A stretch of DNA of 64,000 nucleotides from M3007 sp043764095 (GCA_043764095.1 JAYUKX010000104.1:1-64000), one strand, 5' to 3'; counted from the first letter of the stretch, positions 25,274-35,183 are shown. Numbers and translations are program-made. Notes: a model not told the origin generated them from the sequence alone.

Positions 25274-26368
25274 TTACTCTGGAATAACAGTTACAATTTC
25301 TTCATCTGCTCCTGTTTCGTCTGTAAGCGTTTTATGTTTGCGGCGTTCTAGTGAATTAGAGCGCATATCGAGGTACTCGTTGCGATTTTTCACAATATCG
25401 GCAGCCAAATATAGGGCACGGATAAACGAAGAAGTTTCTGCTTCGCCTTTACCTGCAATATCATACGCTGTACCATGGTCGGGCGATGTCCGTACCGATG
25501 CTAAACCGGCTGTATAGTTTACACCTTCTCCAAAAGAAAGGACTTTGAAGGGTACCAGCCCTTGATCGTGGTACATCGCCAAAATGCCATCAAATTTAGT
25601 AAACTGACCAGAACCGAAGAAACCATCCGCCGGATAAGGGCCAAAGGCGAGTACACCCTTGTTTTTTGCGTCTTCAATGGCTGGTCGAACAATATTTTCG
25701 TCTTCTTTACCAATTGCTCCTTCATCGCCTGCATGTGGGTTCAGTCCTAATACAGCGATCAACGGTTTATCAATACCGAAATCCACCTTGAGTGTTTCAT
25801 TCAGTATTTGAATTTTCCGAAGAATTTTATCGCGGGTGACTGCGGCGGCCACATCTTTGATCGCCAAGTGATTGGTCACCACCCCTACCCTTAAATTATC
25901 ACTCACCATAAGCATAAGGGAGTCTTTCGCTCCCATTTCGCTAGTGATGTATTCGGTATGCCCAATAAAAGGGAATTTAGCCATTTGCATGGCTGCTTTA
26001 TTTATCGGCGCAGTAACCAAAGCATCGATGGCACCGGATTTGAAATCCTTCACAGCCCTTTCCAAAGCCAATTTGGCACATTCGCCACTGACATCGGTGG
26101 GTTTGCCGAGGGTAATATTGATATTATCGTTCCAACAGTTAATGACATTTATTCTACCTGCCACTGCCTCTTCTGGAGCATTGATGGTAAAGAACTGGAT
26201 ATTTTCCTCAGAAATAATATTTTTATGGTACGCGGCTACTTTTGTGTTGCCATAGAGTACTGTTCTATAACGCGCACCTGCCTTTTGTATAGCGATGGCT
26301 TTGATGACGACCTCCAATCCTATACCATTTACATCGCCACAAGTTATACCTATTATTATATTGCTCAT
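25274..26368 (-). CDS. pdxA: 4-hydroxythreonine-4-phosphate dehydrogenase
   Basis: This NAD-dependent enzyme of vitamin B6 (pyridoxal phosphate) synthesis forms the precursor that PdxJ condenses. The metal-ligand histidines are visible: GHTEYI (H137), GLNPHAGDEGAIG (H212) and AMYHDQGL (H267). At 364 residues it is longer than the usual about 330; the extra part is the charged tail after LDMRSNSLERRKHKTL. It starts 7 bp after the pepA stop, so it is likely co-transcribed with it. Confidence 0.96.
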   Translation of the reverse strand: MSNIIIGITCGDVNGIGLEVVIKAIAIQKAGARYRTVLYGNTKVAAYHKNIISEENIQFFTINAPEEAVAGRINVINCWNDNINITLGKPTDVSGECAKLALERAVKDFKSGAIDALVTAPINKAAMQMAKFPFIGHTEYITSEMGAKDSLMLMVSDNLRVGVVTNHLAIKDVAAAVTRDKILRKIQILNETLKVDFGIDKPLIAVLGLNPHAGDEGAIGKEDENIVRPAIEDAKNKGVLAFGPYPADGFFGSGQFTKFDGILAMYHDQGLVPFKVLSFGEGVNYTAGLASVRTSPDHGTAYDIAGKGEAETSSFIRALYLAADIVKNRNEYLDMRSNSLERRKHKTLTDETGADEEIVTVIPE

Positions 26369-26374
26369 GCAGTT

Positions 26375-27814
26375 TTACTTAAGATATTGTTGTTTTAAAA
26401 AATCATAGGTGAGGCGTACACCAGCCCCAGTACCTTCTTTTGTTTTATACCCAGATGGAGTTTTGAGGAATGCTGTTCCTGCTATATCGAGGTGCAGCCA
26501 AGGGTATCCCTCTGTAAAATGCTCCAAAAACTTACCCGCAGTAATAGCTCCGGCGATGGGACCACCTACATTGCGCATATCTGCTGTATGACTTTTCAGA
26601 TCTTCTCCATATTCGCGCCAAAGGGGTACTTCTACCAATCGTTCATAAGTCCTGAAACCGCTACTTTCGAGTGTTTGTTTTATTTGGGTGCTTGCTGTGC
26701 CCATATAACAGATGGCTTGGCTACCAAATGAACGCACCGCTGCACCAGTTAAGGTAGCGAAATCAATGACCAATTCAGGTTTATATTTTTTTGCATAATG
26801 CAGCGCATCGGCAAGTATTAATCGGCCTTCAGCATCGGTGTTCATCACTTCAACTGTAGTACCAGAGGCCATACGGATAATATCACCTGGCACAATAGCA
26901 TCTGCACTGACTAAATTATCCGTTACGGGAATAAGTCCAACAAGGTGTACGGGCATTTTATTTTGTGCTGCGGCCACAAACGTGCCTAATACTGCTGCCG
27001 CGCCGCCCATATCGCATTTCATATACTCCATGCCCTCGCTTGGCTTAATACTATAACCACCAGTATCATAAACCACGCCTTTGCCTACCAATACAACTGG
27101 TTGGTCGTTGCGGGGATCGATAGGTATCCATTCCAATACAATAAAGCAAGGTGGTACTTTACTCGCCTTATTGACGGCCAACAAACCACCCATTTTTAAG
27201 GCCTCAATTTTCTCCTTACCCATTATTTCGACAGAAAACCCGTGTTTTTTGCCTAGTTCTTGGGCTTCTAAGGCCAATTGAGGTGAAGTAAGGAATGAAA
27301 ATGGTTCATTCACCAAGCGCCGTGCGTGGCAAACGCCGTCAATTACGGCATTCAACTCAGCAATTTGAGCAGCCTCTACTCCAGCCACGTGGATGGTTTT
27401 GAGCACATGCGCTTTCTTTTCTGGTTGATCGATGTATTTCAAGAATTGGAAAGCAGCCAAGGCCATACCTTCTGCAAAATAGAGTATACGGCTAGCATTG
27501 GCATATTCTTTAAGGGTTACTTGCTCTAGTTTGTAAGCAAGTACCTCTTTCAGTGCCTCGGCACCAGCCAATCGTGCATCTTCTGCAGCGGTATTCGCAT
27601 CCTTATCGGTTTTGAGTATTCGCACAAATACACAACCCGAAGGCTTGGCGAAGAAAAAAGAGCGCACTTCTTTGGCATATGCTGTACGTAAAAAATCCAT
27701 TTCACTGGATTGGAGGTGCGCAGCAATTTGCTCAATATGGTCTGCATCCGCTATAATGATGAGGTGATCGTCGGTTTTCGACGCAACCGCGGTGGTCAGC
27801 GTTATGTTTTTCAC
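26375..27814 (-). CDS. pepA: Leucyl aminopeptidase (M17 family)
   Basis: This cytosolic di-metal aminopeptidase releases N-terminal residues from peptides. The 479-residue protein has an N-terminal regulatory-type domain and the catalytic C-terminal domain. GKGVVYDTGGYSIKPSEGME (K245, D250) and the signature NTDAEGRLILADAL (from 325) hold the metal ligands and bicarbonate site. A TACTTTTG promoter element lies 45 bp upstream (27859-27866). Confidence 0.95.
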   Translation of the reverse strand: MKNITLTTAVASKTDDHLIIIADADHIEQIAAHLQSSEMDFLRTAYAKEVRSFFFAKPSGCVFVRILKTDKDANTAAEDARLAGAEALKEVLAYKLEQVTLKEYANASRILYFAEGMALAAFQFLKYIDQPEKKAHVLKTIHVAGVEAAQIAELNAVIDGVCHARRLVNEPFSFLTSPQLALEAQELGKKHGFSVEIMGKEKIEALKMGGLLAVNKASKVPPCFIVLEWIPIDPRNDQPVVLVGKGVVYDTGGYSIKPSEGMEYMKCDMGGAAAVLGTFVAAAQNKMPVHLVGLIPVTDNLVSADAIVPGDIIRMASGTTVEVMNTDAEGRLILADALHYAKKYKPELVIDFATLTGAAVRSFGSQAICYMGTASTQIKQTLESSGFRTYERLVEVPLWREYGEDLKSHTADMRNVGGPIAGAITAGKFLEHFTEGYPWLHLDIAGTAFLKTPSGYKTKEGTGAGVRLTYDFLKQQYLK

Positions 27815-27858
27815 TATATAATATGATTAAAATGGAACTTGAGGGGAAACTAATCCCG

Positions 27859-27866
27859 CAAAAGTA
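27859..27866 (-). promoter_or_regulatory. -7 element of pepA-pdxA
   Basis: The minus strand reads TACTTTTG, matching TAnnTTTG. It is about 60 bp from a similar plus-strand element (27927-27934) that drives the divergent membrane protein gene. Confidence 0.5.
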
Positions 27867-27926
27867 GCACTTTTTGTTAAGCGGATATTAAAAACGCCCT
27901 ATTTTTCATAATTTATTTAATTAGAT

Positions 27927-27934
27927 TACTTTTG
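27927..27934 (+). promoter_or_regulatory. -7 element of the membrane protein gene
   Basis: The plus strand reads TACTTTTG, only nine bases before the ATG at 27944, so the mRNA would have almost no leader. The upstream TTTG-like part is in an A/T-rich tract. Confidence 0.45.
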
Positions 27935-27943
27935 CGGGTAAAT

Positions 27944-28852
27944 ATGATTTACTGGCTTCGATTTAGGGGATTACAATTATTCCGGCTATTACGCGCCGCC
28001 GGATGGGGTATTTTGGCGGTATTGGCCATTATAACTATGCCCATGTGGCTCAATGGGGTGAATACTTTGAGTGCCACAGGTTTATGGACTTCAGCGGCTA
28101 TTTCCGGTGTAATTATTGGCATTTTGCATCTTTTCCGCAGTGATACCACTTTTTTGCAGCAGGGACATTTGCCATATTGGCAATATTGCGTTGCTGATTA
28201 TCTGGGAATATGCGGTATATTAAGCGTTATTCCTTTACTGGCTCAGAACTACTTAAATGCCCTTGCGGCTTTTACGGGTTTGGCTTGGGTGTTTTTACCT
28301 GCTGGTTTGTTGTATCGGCGACAATTGAATCGGACAACAGGCATGTTTAATTGGGTTCCGGTAGATGCTTACGAATGGAAAACCATGCTGCGCTCACAAT
28401 GGTTCGTTTTTATTATTGCTATTCCATTGCTTGTGGTTTGCTTTTTCCATCCTGCCTTTTACATTGCTTCTACGGTGCTGGTAGCGATGGTATTGGGTGG
28501 CGGCTTCGAGCATTTAGAGCCATATAGTATGCGACCCATTTCGCGCAAAGCGGCTATTAGGCACTGGCGAAAGAACGCAATATTGATGTATTTTTGGCTA
28601 ATACCTAGTGGGTTGTACCTCATCATATGGCATCCACATTGGTGGCCACTAGTCCTGTATGTGATTGCAACTTATGAGGCGTGGTTGGCGGTATTAACGT
28701 TCCACAAATACAATGCTTGGGCACCTGGGCGGCGGCGGATTTATGGTGGTGCAATAATGACGGTCGGTAGCATGGCGTTGTTGTTTCCAGGAGGATTGAT
28801 AGCATTAATTGGAATGGCAATTTGGATGGGTACCGCCATGCAGGATGATTAG
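27944..28852 (+). CDS. Uncharacterised integral membrane protein
   Basis: The start ATG at 27944 gives MIYWLRFRGLQLFRLLRAAG; upstream in-frame codons use a TTG inside the promoter element. About 302 residues with roughly six to eight hydrophobic helices (AAISGVIIGILHLF, WFVFIIAIPLLVVCFFHPAF, LVLYVIATYEAWLAVLTFH, MALLFPGGLIALIGMAIW) are present. No family is recognised. It stands alone, divergent from pepA. Confidence 0.75.
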   Translation: MIYWLRFRGLQLFRLLRAAGWGILAVLAIITMPMWLNGVNTLSATGLWTSAAISGVIIGILHLFRSDTTFLQQGHLPYWQYCVADYLGICGILSVIPLLAQNYLNALAAFTGLAWVFLPAGLLYRRQLNRTTGMFNWVPVDAYEWKTMLRSQWFVFIIAIPLLVVCFFHPAFYIASTVLVAMVLGGGFEHLEPYSMRPISRKAAIRHWRKNAILMYFWLIPSGLYLIIWHPHWWPLVLYVIATYEAWLAVLTFHKYNAWAPGRRRIYGGAIMTVGSMALLFPGGLIALIGMAIWMGTAMQDD

Positions 28853-28941
28853 GAATACTAGTGAAATAAAATAAAAAACCCTATTATCCGTTTGAAATTG
28901 TCTCCTTTTTCAATTTTAAATTATTTACCAATAACACGCTA

Positions 28942-30051
28942 ATGCGACTATTCGTTATTCTAATAAGCACCCTAATCCTTACTGCTACTGCAACGGCTCA
29001 ACGCTCAAAAAAAATCTCATTAAACCCAGTTACCTTAGGCTTTGATCTGCCCGATTCTTATAAAAGTCGCACTTTTATTAAAGGATTAGCGGGTTTTGTC
29101 AATAATATAGATCAATTGGTTGGATCTATGATTATTATAGAAGGGAATAAAACCTCTGTATTGACCCGTTTTGTAAAAGAGGGAAAACCCCCGGTTGTAA
29201 CCACTTCCACAGCCGACGTAATTTTTAATGCAAAAATAGATTCCAAATTCAAGCACAATGGTGCTTATGCCATTGCATCGACCAAAGTGGAACGAGATGC
29301 CGTATATGAGGTGGTCATAACAGATATAGGTGTCGCTTTTTTGCCCGAAGACTATATTCCGTATTTAGATATTTGCACTGCTTCGCAAAAGGTAAATGAT
29401 TTGGTTAAAAAGAAAACATATTATGTGCGTTCGGCCAAATTGACTACTGTTTATACCCGTGCCTTTAGGAAAACGGACACCGCGATTGCCGTAAATGGTA
29501 TTGCATTTAGTGCAAATGGCGAAGTGTATAGCAGTACAGACCAATTCAGGCTTGATTATATCGTGTCTGTGGATTTGGTAAGTTTGGAAAAACTATTAGC
29601 ACTACAAAATTGTGAAAAATTACAAATCAACCAAGAATTGGCCTCCCGCGAGCGCGCCGAAACCGCACATATGGCCGCCATAAAGGCCGAAGAAGAAAAA
29701 AATGCAAGAGAAAATGACCTTGCAGTAGTGAAAACCAAAATAGAGGAATTGCGTTTGTTATTAGGTGAAAGCACAGAACAAAATGCAGGCCTTCAAAAAC
29801 AAATTAAGGAAGCCACCGAACGAGAACACCTTGCTATGGCAAAACTAGCAGAAGCACAGACCAATGCTACCAGTTTGCAACAAAAAGCAGAAAAAGAACA
29901 ACAAAAAGCAGATTTGTCTGAAAAAGTGATTGTTAGCGTACGCAATAAAGATGGTAATGTACTGGAAATCATAAGTTTAGAGGAACTGAGTTCTGAAAAA
30001 CTTACAGAATTGGGTTTTGATGCTGTACTATTAAAATCAAAACAAGAATAA
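28942..30051 (+). CDS. Secreted protein with C-terminal coiled coil
   Basis: The 369-residue protein has a signal peptide (MRLFVILISTLILTATATAQ). Residues about 30-225 are beta-rich, with VTLGFDLPDSYKSRTF and IVVITDIGVAFLPEDYIPYL-type strands. From about 225 to 330 a long coiled coil rich in E, K and A follows, such as AHMAAIKAEEEKNARENDLA. It is likely periplasmic. No family is recognised; the coiled coil suggests assembly or contact with the cell wall. Confidence 0.75.
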   Translation: MRLFVILISTLILTATATAQRSKKISLNPVTLGFDLPDSYKSRTFIKGLAGFVNNIDQLVGSMIIIEGNKTSVLTRFVKEGKPPVVTTSTADVIFNAKIDSKFKHNGAYAIASTKVERDAVYEVVITDIGVAFLPEDYIPYLDICTASQKVNDLVKKKTYYVRSAKLTTVYTRAFRKTDTAIAVNGIAFSANGEVYSSTDQFRLDYIVSVDLVSLEKLLALQNCEKLQINQELASRERAETAHMAAIKAEEEKNARENDLAVVKTKIEELRLLLGESTEQNAGLQKQIKEATEREHLAMAKLAEAQTNATSLQQKAEKEQQKADLSEKVIVSVRNKDGNVLEIISLEELSSEKLTELGFDAVLLKSKQE

Positions 30052-30240
30052 TTTTGAAAGTTAAAAACAATCCATACTTTATTTTTATTGCCCTACGTTA
30101 TCAAAATAAACAAGGAGTATTTTACATTTGCCGCGTTTAATATTTGCTACTACGTTCAAATACTAAGAACACCCTTAATCAATAAAAAACAATATCAACA
30201 AAAAATTATTTATTCACACAACGTACAATAATTTAATTGT

Positions 30241-31299
30241 ATGGAAAATAAGCGTACAATGGACAAGCAGGAAAGTCGCCGTTACCCAATAGGCAAGTTT
30301 GAATATGGGAAAAATTATACCATCAATGAAACCAAAAGAAACATAATGGTCATTGCCAGTCTTCCAAAGGAATTGAAAAAAATTCTAAAAAAAATTACTA
30401 AAACCCAATTAGATACACCATACCGATCGGGAGGCTGGACAGTCCGCCAGGTCATTCACCACCTTTCCGATAGCCATGTTAATGCCTATATTCGGATGAA
30501 AATGGCCGTAACCGAAAAAAATCCTATCATTAAACCTTATGACGAACAGGCTTGGGCCGAACTGGAGTCGGGGAAAGCAGCACCAGTAAAGCCATCTGTG
30601 CAATTACTAAAAGTGCTACATTCTAAATGGATTGATTTCTTGGAATCGTTATCAGAGTTGGATCTTGAAAAAGGTTATTTCCATCCGGCTATGAACCGCG
30701 TCGTCCTATTACCCGAAGCCATCGCATTATATGCTTGGCATACAGACCATCACCTAGGACATATACGATTGGTAAGTTCTGGCAAATTGGAAGTACCTCC
30801 AAGTAAGGCAGAACAAAAATTTGAAAAAGCAGCGGCGAAGGCAACTGCCAAAGCGACAGAAGAAGTGCTTGCTAAAAAAGCAGGTCGCCCTAAATCTGCA
30901 ACACCTAAGGTAGCATCAAACAAGGAAAAGGTAACTCCAGCAACGCAGCTAGAAGTCCCCCTACGCCCTGCCAATATCGTTGAAACTCAAAAAGTCATTG
31001 CCAAATCTCCCGTTAAAAAAATAGGCCGCCCTACATCCGAAAACCCTAAAGTGGCCGCAAATAAAGATAAGGTAGTCTCCACATCAAGGGAGGAAACACG
31101 GGCAAGAATAGAAGCCGCTCGGCGGGAAGCCATTGCTGAAGCCGAGGCCCAATTAGCACCACCCGCAAAAGTAAAAAAAGAAAGCACAAATAATGATGCT
31201 GCAAATAAGAAACGTATAGCAGGATTAGCAAAAGCCCGCGAAGTTAAACAGGCAAAAGCAGCAGCAGAAAAAGCAGAAAAACCTACAACAGATCAATAA
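30241..31299 (+). CDS. DinB/YfiT-like metal-dependent protein with basic AT-hook-like tail
   Basis: Residues 1-180 match the YfiT/DinB group of bacillithiol-transferase-like proteins: YPIGKFEYGK, GGWTVRQVIHHLSDSHVNAY with the HH pair, and AWHTDHHLGHIRLV with HTDHHLGH near residue 163. Residues about 180-352 are low complexity, rich in K, A and E. They contain two copies of a motif GRP(K/T)S...PKVA(S/A)NK(E/D)KV (near 222 and 262), in which GRP resembles an AT-hook core. The fusion is unusual; the tail looks like a nucleic-acid-binding or histone-H1-like extension. Confidence 0.8.
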   Translation: MENKRTMDKQESRRYPIGKFEYGKNYTINETKRNIMVIASLPKELKKILKKITKTQLDTPYRSGGWTVRQVIHHLSDSHVNAYIRMKMAVTEKNPIIKPYDEQAWAELESGKAAPVKPSVQLLKVLHSKWIDFLESLSELDLEKGYFHPAMNRVVLLPEAIALYAWHTDHHLGHIRLVSSGKLEVPPSKAEQKFEKAAAKATAKATEEVLAKKAGRPKSATPKVASNKEKVTPATQLEVPLRPANIVETQKVIAKSPVKKIGRPTSENPKVAANKDKVVSTSREETRARIEAARREAIAEAEAQLAPPAKVKKESTNNDAANKKRIAGLAKAREVKQAKAAAEKAEKPTTDQ

Positions 31300-31396
31300 G
31301 CAATCAACTCATGGTGCGCTAGAAAAGAAACGAGCAGAAGGATTTATAAAATCTCGTATAGGTAACTAGTTAACACTGAGCAATAGCATATTTATT

Positions 31397-31440
31397 AAAA
31401 AAGCGATTTAGACCAATATTACAGGACTAAATCGCTTTTT
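31397..31440. terminator. Bidirectional terminator between 31299 and 31459 genes
   Basis: AAAAAGCGATTTAG (31397-31410) and CTAAATCGCTTTTT (31427-31440) are near-perfect inverted copies with A and T runs on the outside, so they can end the plus-strand DinB-fusion mRNA and the minus-strand cry-DASH mRNA. Confidence 0.85.
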
Positions 31441-31458
31441 ATATTTTATACCTTATAT

Positions 31459-32883
31459 CTAACCTGCCCATTTATCAATTTTCACCACAGCCTTTGGGTA
31501 TTGTCCCGTATTATACGCCTGTTTTTGTGCTGTAGTAAGTAAATCAGGCCGATGAATAAACTCTTTAGGAACATCCTTTAATTCAGGGCACCAGATGCGG
31601 ACAAAATCACCGTTGATATCGTAATTTTTTGCTTGGGTCAGGATATTAAAATAGCGATCTTCGCGTGGGTCACTGCCCACACCTGCTACATAATTCCAGT
31701 TGCACCAATTGCTGCAAGGATCGTAATCTAACAGTTGACTTTCAAAATACTCTGCGCCCATCTGCCAATTTACCTTTAGGTCGCGCACTAAGAAAGAAGC
31801 CACATTTTGGCGGCCTCGGTTGCTCATAAAACCAGTTTCTGCGAGTTCGCGCATATTGGCATCAATAAATGGCACGCCAGTACGGCCCTCTGCCCATACC
31901 GCAAACATTTCTTGATTATTGCGCAGTTGCTTTAGCGATTTATTGTGCGTACCACCTTTTAAGAAAATACGATTACCGTGTTTTTTGCCCATTAATCGGA
32001 AAAAGTCGCGCCAAAGCAACTCAAAAAAGATCCAATAGGTGCTTTCATTGCTGATACGTTCTTTTTCATAACGTTTAAGTTCTGCATAGATATACTTGGG
32101 CGAAAGACAGCCTGCGGCGAGCCATGCTGAGAACTTAGTGGAATAATCGGAGCCAATCAAACCATTTCTAGTGAGTTTATAACTAGCAGCGGCATTTGTT
32201 TCCCACAAGTAGTAATTTAATCGCTTAATGCCCTCCGTTTCGCCACCCTTAAAAGTAAATGCTGCATTAGCGTTTGTCTCAAACGATTCGTGTCCAAAAT
32301 CAATGAGATTAGGGATATTACCTACTTCTACCTCATTTGGCAAAGCAGGCATATGAATTGGGGCTGGCAAAGGGGGTCTTATTGGGGTAATATTTTCGTT
32401 TTCCTTTCGGAAAGCAGTAAACACATCTGGTATATGTTGTATAGGTGCTGGCAAATCCTGAGTATGGTACAACATTTTGCCTCTGGCATACAGCAACTCA
32501 ATACCACTTTCCCAAAGGTTTTTTTCCAAAACATCTTGTACATCTACTTCTTCTTTGGTGCGCTCTCGATTACAGAAAACCCAAGAACAATGATAACTCT
32601 TAGCCATTTCGGCGAGTACTTGTTCTGGTTTTCCTATCCTAACGACAAGGTCCGAGCCAATTTTTTTTAGGTTTTGTTTTAGGTCTTCAATACTTTCCAA
32701 AATAAATTGGGCACGATACTTACCCGTTTTGGCAAATCCAAAGCGTGTTTTGCCCATAAAAATCCGTTCGTCGAACACATAAACTGGAATGACTTCATCC
32801 GCCATACGCAGTGCATTGGTAATCGCCTCATTATCGTGCAATCTTAAATCATTCCGAAACCATACAATAGCGCGCCGTCTCAT
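31459..32883 (-). CDS. Cryptochrome DASH / photolyase family protein
   Basis: The 474-residue protein starts MRRRAIVWFRNDLRLHDNEA (photolyase alpha/beta domain) and continues with the FAD-binding helical domain: TKFSAWLAAGCLSPKYIYAE, RTGVPFIDANMRELAETGFM, and the WCNWNYVAGVGSDPREDRYF signature near the C-terminus. It would bind FAD and probably a folate antenna, repairing UV lesions in single-stranded DNA or sensing light. The C-terminal RIWCPELKDVPKEFIHRPDL is typical of the DASH group. It is alone on the minus strand. Confidence 0.93.
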   Translation of the reverse strand: MRRRAIVWFRNDLRLHDNEAITNALRMADEVIPVYVFDERIFMGKTRFGFAKTGKYRAQFILESIEDLKQNLKKIGSDLVVRIGKPEQVLAEMAKSYHCSWVFCNRERTKEEVDVQDVLEKNLWESGIELLYARGKMLYHTQDLPAPIQHIPDVFTAFRKENENITPIRPPLPAPIHMPALPNEVEVGNIPNLIDFGHESFETNANAAFTFKGGETEGIKRLNYYLWETNAAASYKLTRNGLIGSDYSTKFSAWLAAGCLSPKYIYAELKRYEKERISNESTYWIFFELLWRDFFRLMGKKHGNRIFLKGGTHNKSLKQLRNNQEMFAVWAEGRTGVPFIDANMRELAETGFMSNRGRQNVASFLVRDLKVNWQMGAEYFESQLLDYDPCSNWCNWNYVAGVGSDPREDRYFNILTQAKNYDINGDFVRIWCPELKDVPKEFIHRPDLLTTAQKQAYNTGQYPKAVVKIDKWAG

Positions 32884-33072
32884 ATTTTAACCGTAAATAT
32901 TGAATTGTTATATAGAATAAAATGCTCAAAAATGCAGGAAAGAGCCTTATTTTTTGATAAAAAAACCTCCTAGTTTAGTAATAGCCTTGAGCATTGTTAT
33001 AGTTGGTAGTACAACTAAAAAACACTTTTATTGTTTGTTAATTCCTTATATTTATTCGATTAAAACAAAGAT

Positions 33073-34020
33073 ATGTCAAAGTTTGTACCACGTATAGGTC
33101 ATCGGCAGAGTGAATTGGGCTTGGGTCGTCATATCACTACACAAGGACGCTTAATCAATCCCGATGGCTCTTTCAATGTAATTCGCCATCGGAGCGGTCC
33201 TTTTGATAATGTTTACTATCATTTGGTGACCATGTCTCATCGGCGTTTTTTTACCTTAGTTTTTATTGTTTTTGGGGTAATAAATGCCATTTTTGCTACA
33301 TTATACTGCGTGGCTAGTATGGGTCAACTGACCGATATGCCCACCAATTCATTTTGGGACGCTTGGATGCACGCTTTTTTCTTTAGTTCTCAAACCATTA
33401 CTACCGTTGGTTATGGCCATATCAGCCCGAATGGTTTGGCTGCCAGTATTTTGGCATCATTAGAGTCTTTTTTGGGTTTGCTCTTTTTTGCGTTGATTTC
33501 AGGTTTATTGTACGGGCGTTTTAGCCGGCCAGTTGCTAAGGTAAAGTTTAGCGAGAACATGCTTATTTCGCCTTATTTAGACACCACAGCACTGATGTTT
33601 CGCATGGTTAATCCGCGAAAAAGCGAGTTAATTGAGGCTGAAGTAGAAGCAACATTGGCCATTAATCAGCGCGATGAGGATACAGGTGAAGTGGCGCGCC
33701 GTTTTTTTAAGTTGGATTTAGAGATCAGTAAAATTACTTTTTTCTCCATGTCATGGACAATTGTACATCCGATCAATGCAGATAGTCCCTTATTTGGCCT
33801 TAATGAAGCACAATTACTGGAAGCCAATGCCGAAGTTTTGGTACTGCTGAAAGGCACAGATGAGTCCACAGAGCAATTGGTGCATGCGCGGCGTTCGTAT
33901 ATTTCGGAGGAAGTGGTTTGGAATGCAAAATTTAGTCCGATGTTGGGACGCACCGCGGATTTAGTCCGCATGGAAGTACATACAAAAAAAATTAGCGATT
34001 ATACGAAACTGGATATTTAG
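33073..34020 (+). CDS. Inward-rectifier potassium channel (KirBac type)
   Basis: The 315-residue protein has a slide-helix region, TM1 (FTLVFIVFGVINAIFATLYC, about 60-79), the pore helix and selectivity filter FFFSSQTITTVGYGH (102-116), TM2 (SILASLESFLGLLFFALISG) and a C-terminal immunoglobulin-like cytoplasmic domain starting near ARPVAKVKFSENMLI. It conducts K+ across the inner membrane. The GYG filter and length match KirBac. Confidence 0.95.
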   Translation: MSKFVPRIGHRQSELGLGRHITTQGRLINPDGSFNVIRHRSGPFDNVYYHLVTMSHRRFFTLVFIVFGVINAIFATLYCVASMGQLTDMPTNSFWDAWMHAFFFSSQTITTVGYGHISPNGLAASILASLESFLGLLFFALISGLLYGRFSRPVAKVKFSENMLISPYLDTTALMFRMVNPRKSELIEAEVEATLAINQRDEDTGEVARRFFKLDLEISKITFFSMSWTIVHPINADSPLFGLNEAQLLEANAEVLVLLKGTDESTEQLVHARRSYISEEVVWNAKFSPMLGRTADLVRMEVHTKKISDYTKLDI

Positions 34021-34141
34021 GCAATGAAATCGTTTTTTCTACAAAAACTTTGTCGATTGCCGAAAACTGCCGTTTCTTTCGCCGCTGATCCGTACAAATA
34101 GGATATAATTTTCTTGTTTTTTCGGGGAAGCAACATGATTT

Positions 34142-34525
34142 ATGAACGCATTTTTATCTTTAGGTCGTTGGTTTTTTGCACTTCCATTCTCGCTCTTTGG
34201 GCTTTTGCACTTATTAGAAGGCGAAACGATGGCACAACTTTCGGTACCCTCTTATTTACCATTTAAGGTTTTGTGGGTATATTTTACGGGGATTGGCCTC
34301 ATCGCAGCAGCAATAAGTATGCTTTTGGGCAAATTGGATAAATTAGCCACTACCCTATTGGCCATCTTTTTGCTTTTAATGGTATTTATGCTCCATATTC
34401 CCAATGCAATGGCTGGAGGAGAAGCAGCGCGATTGGCAATGGGTGCGCTACTTAAAGATATTAGTTTGGCCGGCGGAGCTATGATGTACGCAAAGCACTA
34501 TGCACAGGACGCAAAATATACCTAA
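34142..34525 (+). CDS. DoxX-family membrane protein
   Basis: The 127-residue protein has four hydrophobic helices (WFFALPFSLFGLLHLLEG, VYFTGIGLIAAAISMLL, LLAIFLLLMVFMLHIPNAM, LLKDISLAGGAMMYA). The GLHLL and NAMAGG patterns fit the DoxX group of small quinone-related or oxidative-stress proteins. Its partner is unknown. It lies downstream of the KirBac gene. Confidence 0.8.
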   Translation: MNAFLSLGRWFFALPFSLFGLLHLLEGETMAQLSVPSYLPFKVLWVYFTGIGLIAAAISMLLGKLDKLATTLLAIFLLLMVFMLHIPNAMAGGEAARLAMGALLKDISLAGGAMMYAKHYAQDAKYT

Positions 34526-34570
34526 TTTGAATTGTAATGCTCCAGCAAGCAACTGAAGCATTTCCCCTGA

Positions 34571-35110
34571 TTATATTCTAGTTGTTTTGATCTTTGGCTT
34601 AGTTGTTTTGGCCGGAGTAGTGGGTTTTTTACCCAATTTTTCGTCTTCTTCTCTTTGTCGGATGCGTTCTTCGGGTAATAAGCCATCGTCGGGTGTACTT
34701 TCGGTGTTAGGAGATGGATGGCTGCGAGGATCAGCAGGTAGTCCAAATAGTTGGCGTTGCATTTCTTCCATTTGACGGAATATATCGTTGAAATTGCCAA
34801 ACCCGCCGCCCATTTGATCATCACCAAATGGATTGCCAAATTGGAAAAATTGCTGCATTGAACTACCGCCATTAAAGGAAGTATCCACTTTGAAATAAAA
34901 ATAAGAAGACGAATCAGGGCTCATTTGGAAATACTGTTTTTGCCCCGGTTTAATCTGGATTGTATCTGTTTTTTGGTTAGGAATGCCGCGTTGCATACTG
35001 CGCTGCATTTCTTCAAATATTTGGTCAAATGATTGGCTATGTGGATTTTGAGCCAAGATTGTTGCCGAAAATGACAACCAAAGGAGGAGGATAAAATTTG
35101 TTTTTTTCAT
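34571..35110 (-). CDS. Small secreted hypothetical protein, Gln/Met- and Phe-rich
   Basis: The 179-residue protein has a signal peptide (MKKTNFILLLWLSFSATILA). Low-complexity segments follow (FDQIFEEMQRSMQRG, MQQFFQFGNPFGDDQMGGGF), then a charged, proline- and lysine-rich tail (PEERIRQREEDEKLGKKPTT). A TATCTTTG -7 element lies upstream (35176-35183). No family is recognised. Confidence 0.7.
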   Translation of the reverse strand: MKKTNFILLLWLSFSATILAQNPHSQSFDQIFEEMQRSMQRGIPNQKTDTIQIKPGQKQYFQMSPDSSSYFYFKVDTSFNGGSSMQQFFQFGNPFGDDQMGGGFGNFNDIFRQMEEMQRQLFGLPADPRSHPSPNTESTPDDGLLPEERIRQREEDEKLGKKPTTPAKTTKPKIKTTRI

Positions 35111-35175
35111 AATTTAATATTGTAATTAATTCACTTTGATATGATAAGATCTTGTTTGTATATTGAAAACGAGTA

Positions 35176-35183
35176 CAAAGATA
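35176..35183 (-). promoter_or_regulatory. -7 element of the 34571-35110 gene
   Basis: The minus strand reads TATCTTTG, matching TAnnTTTG, 66 bp before the start codon. Confidence 0.45.
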
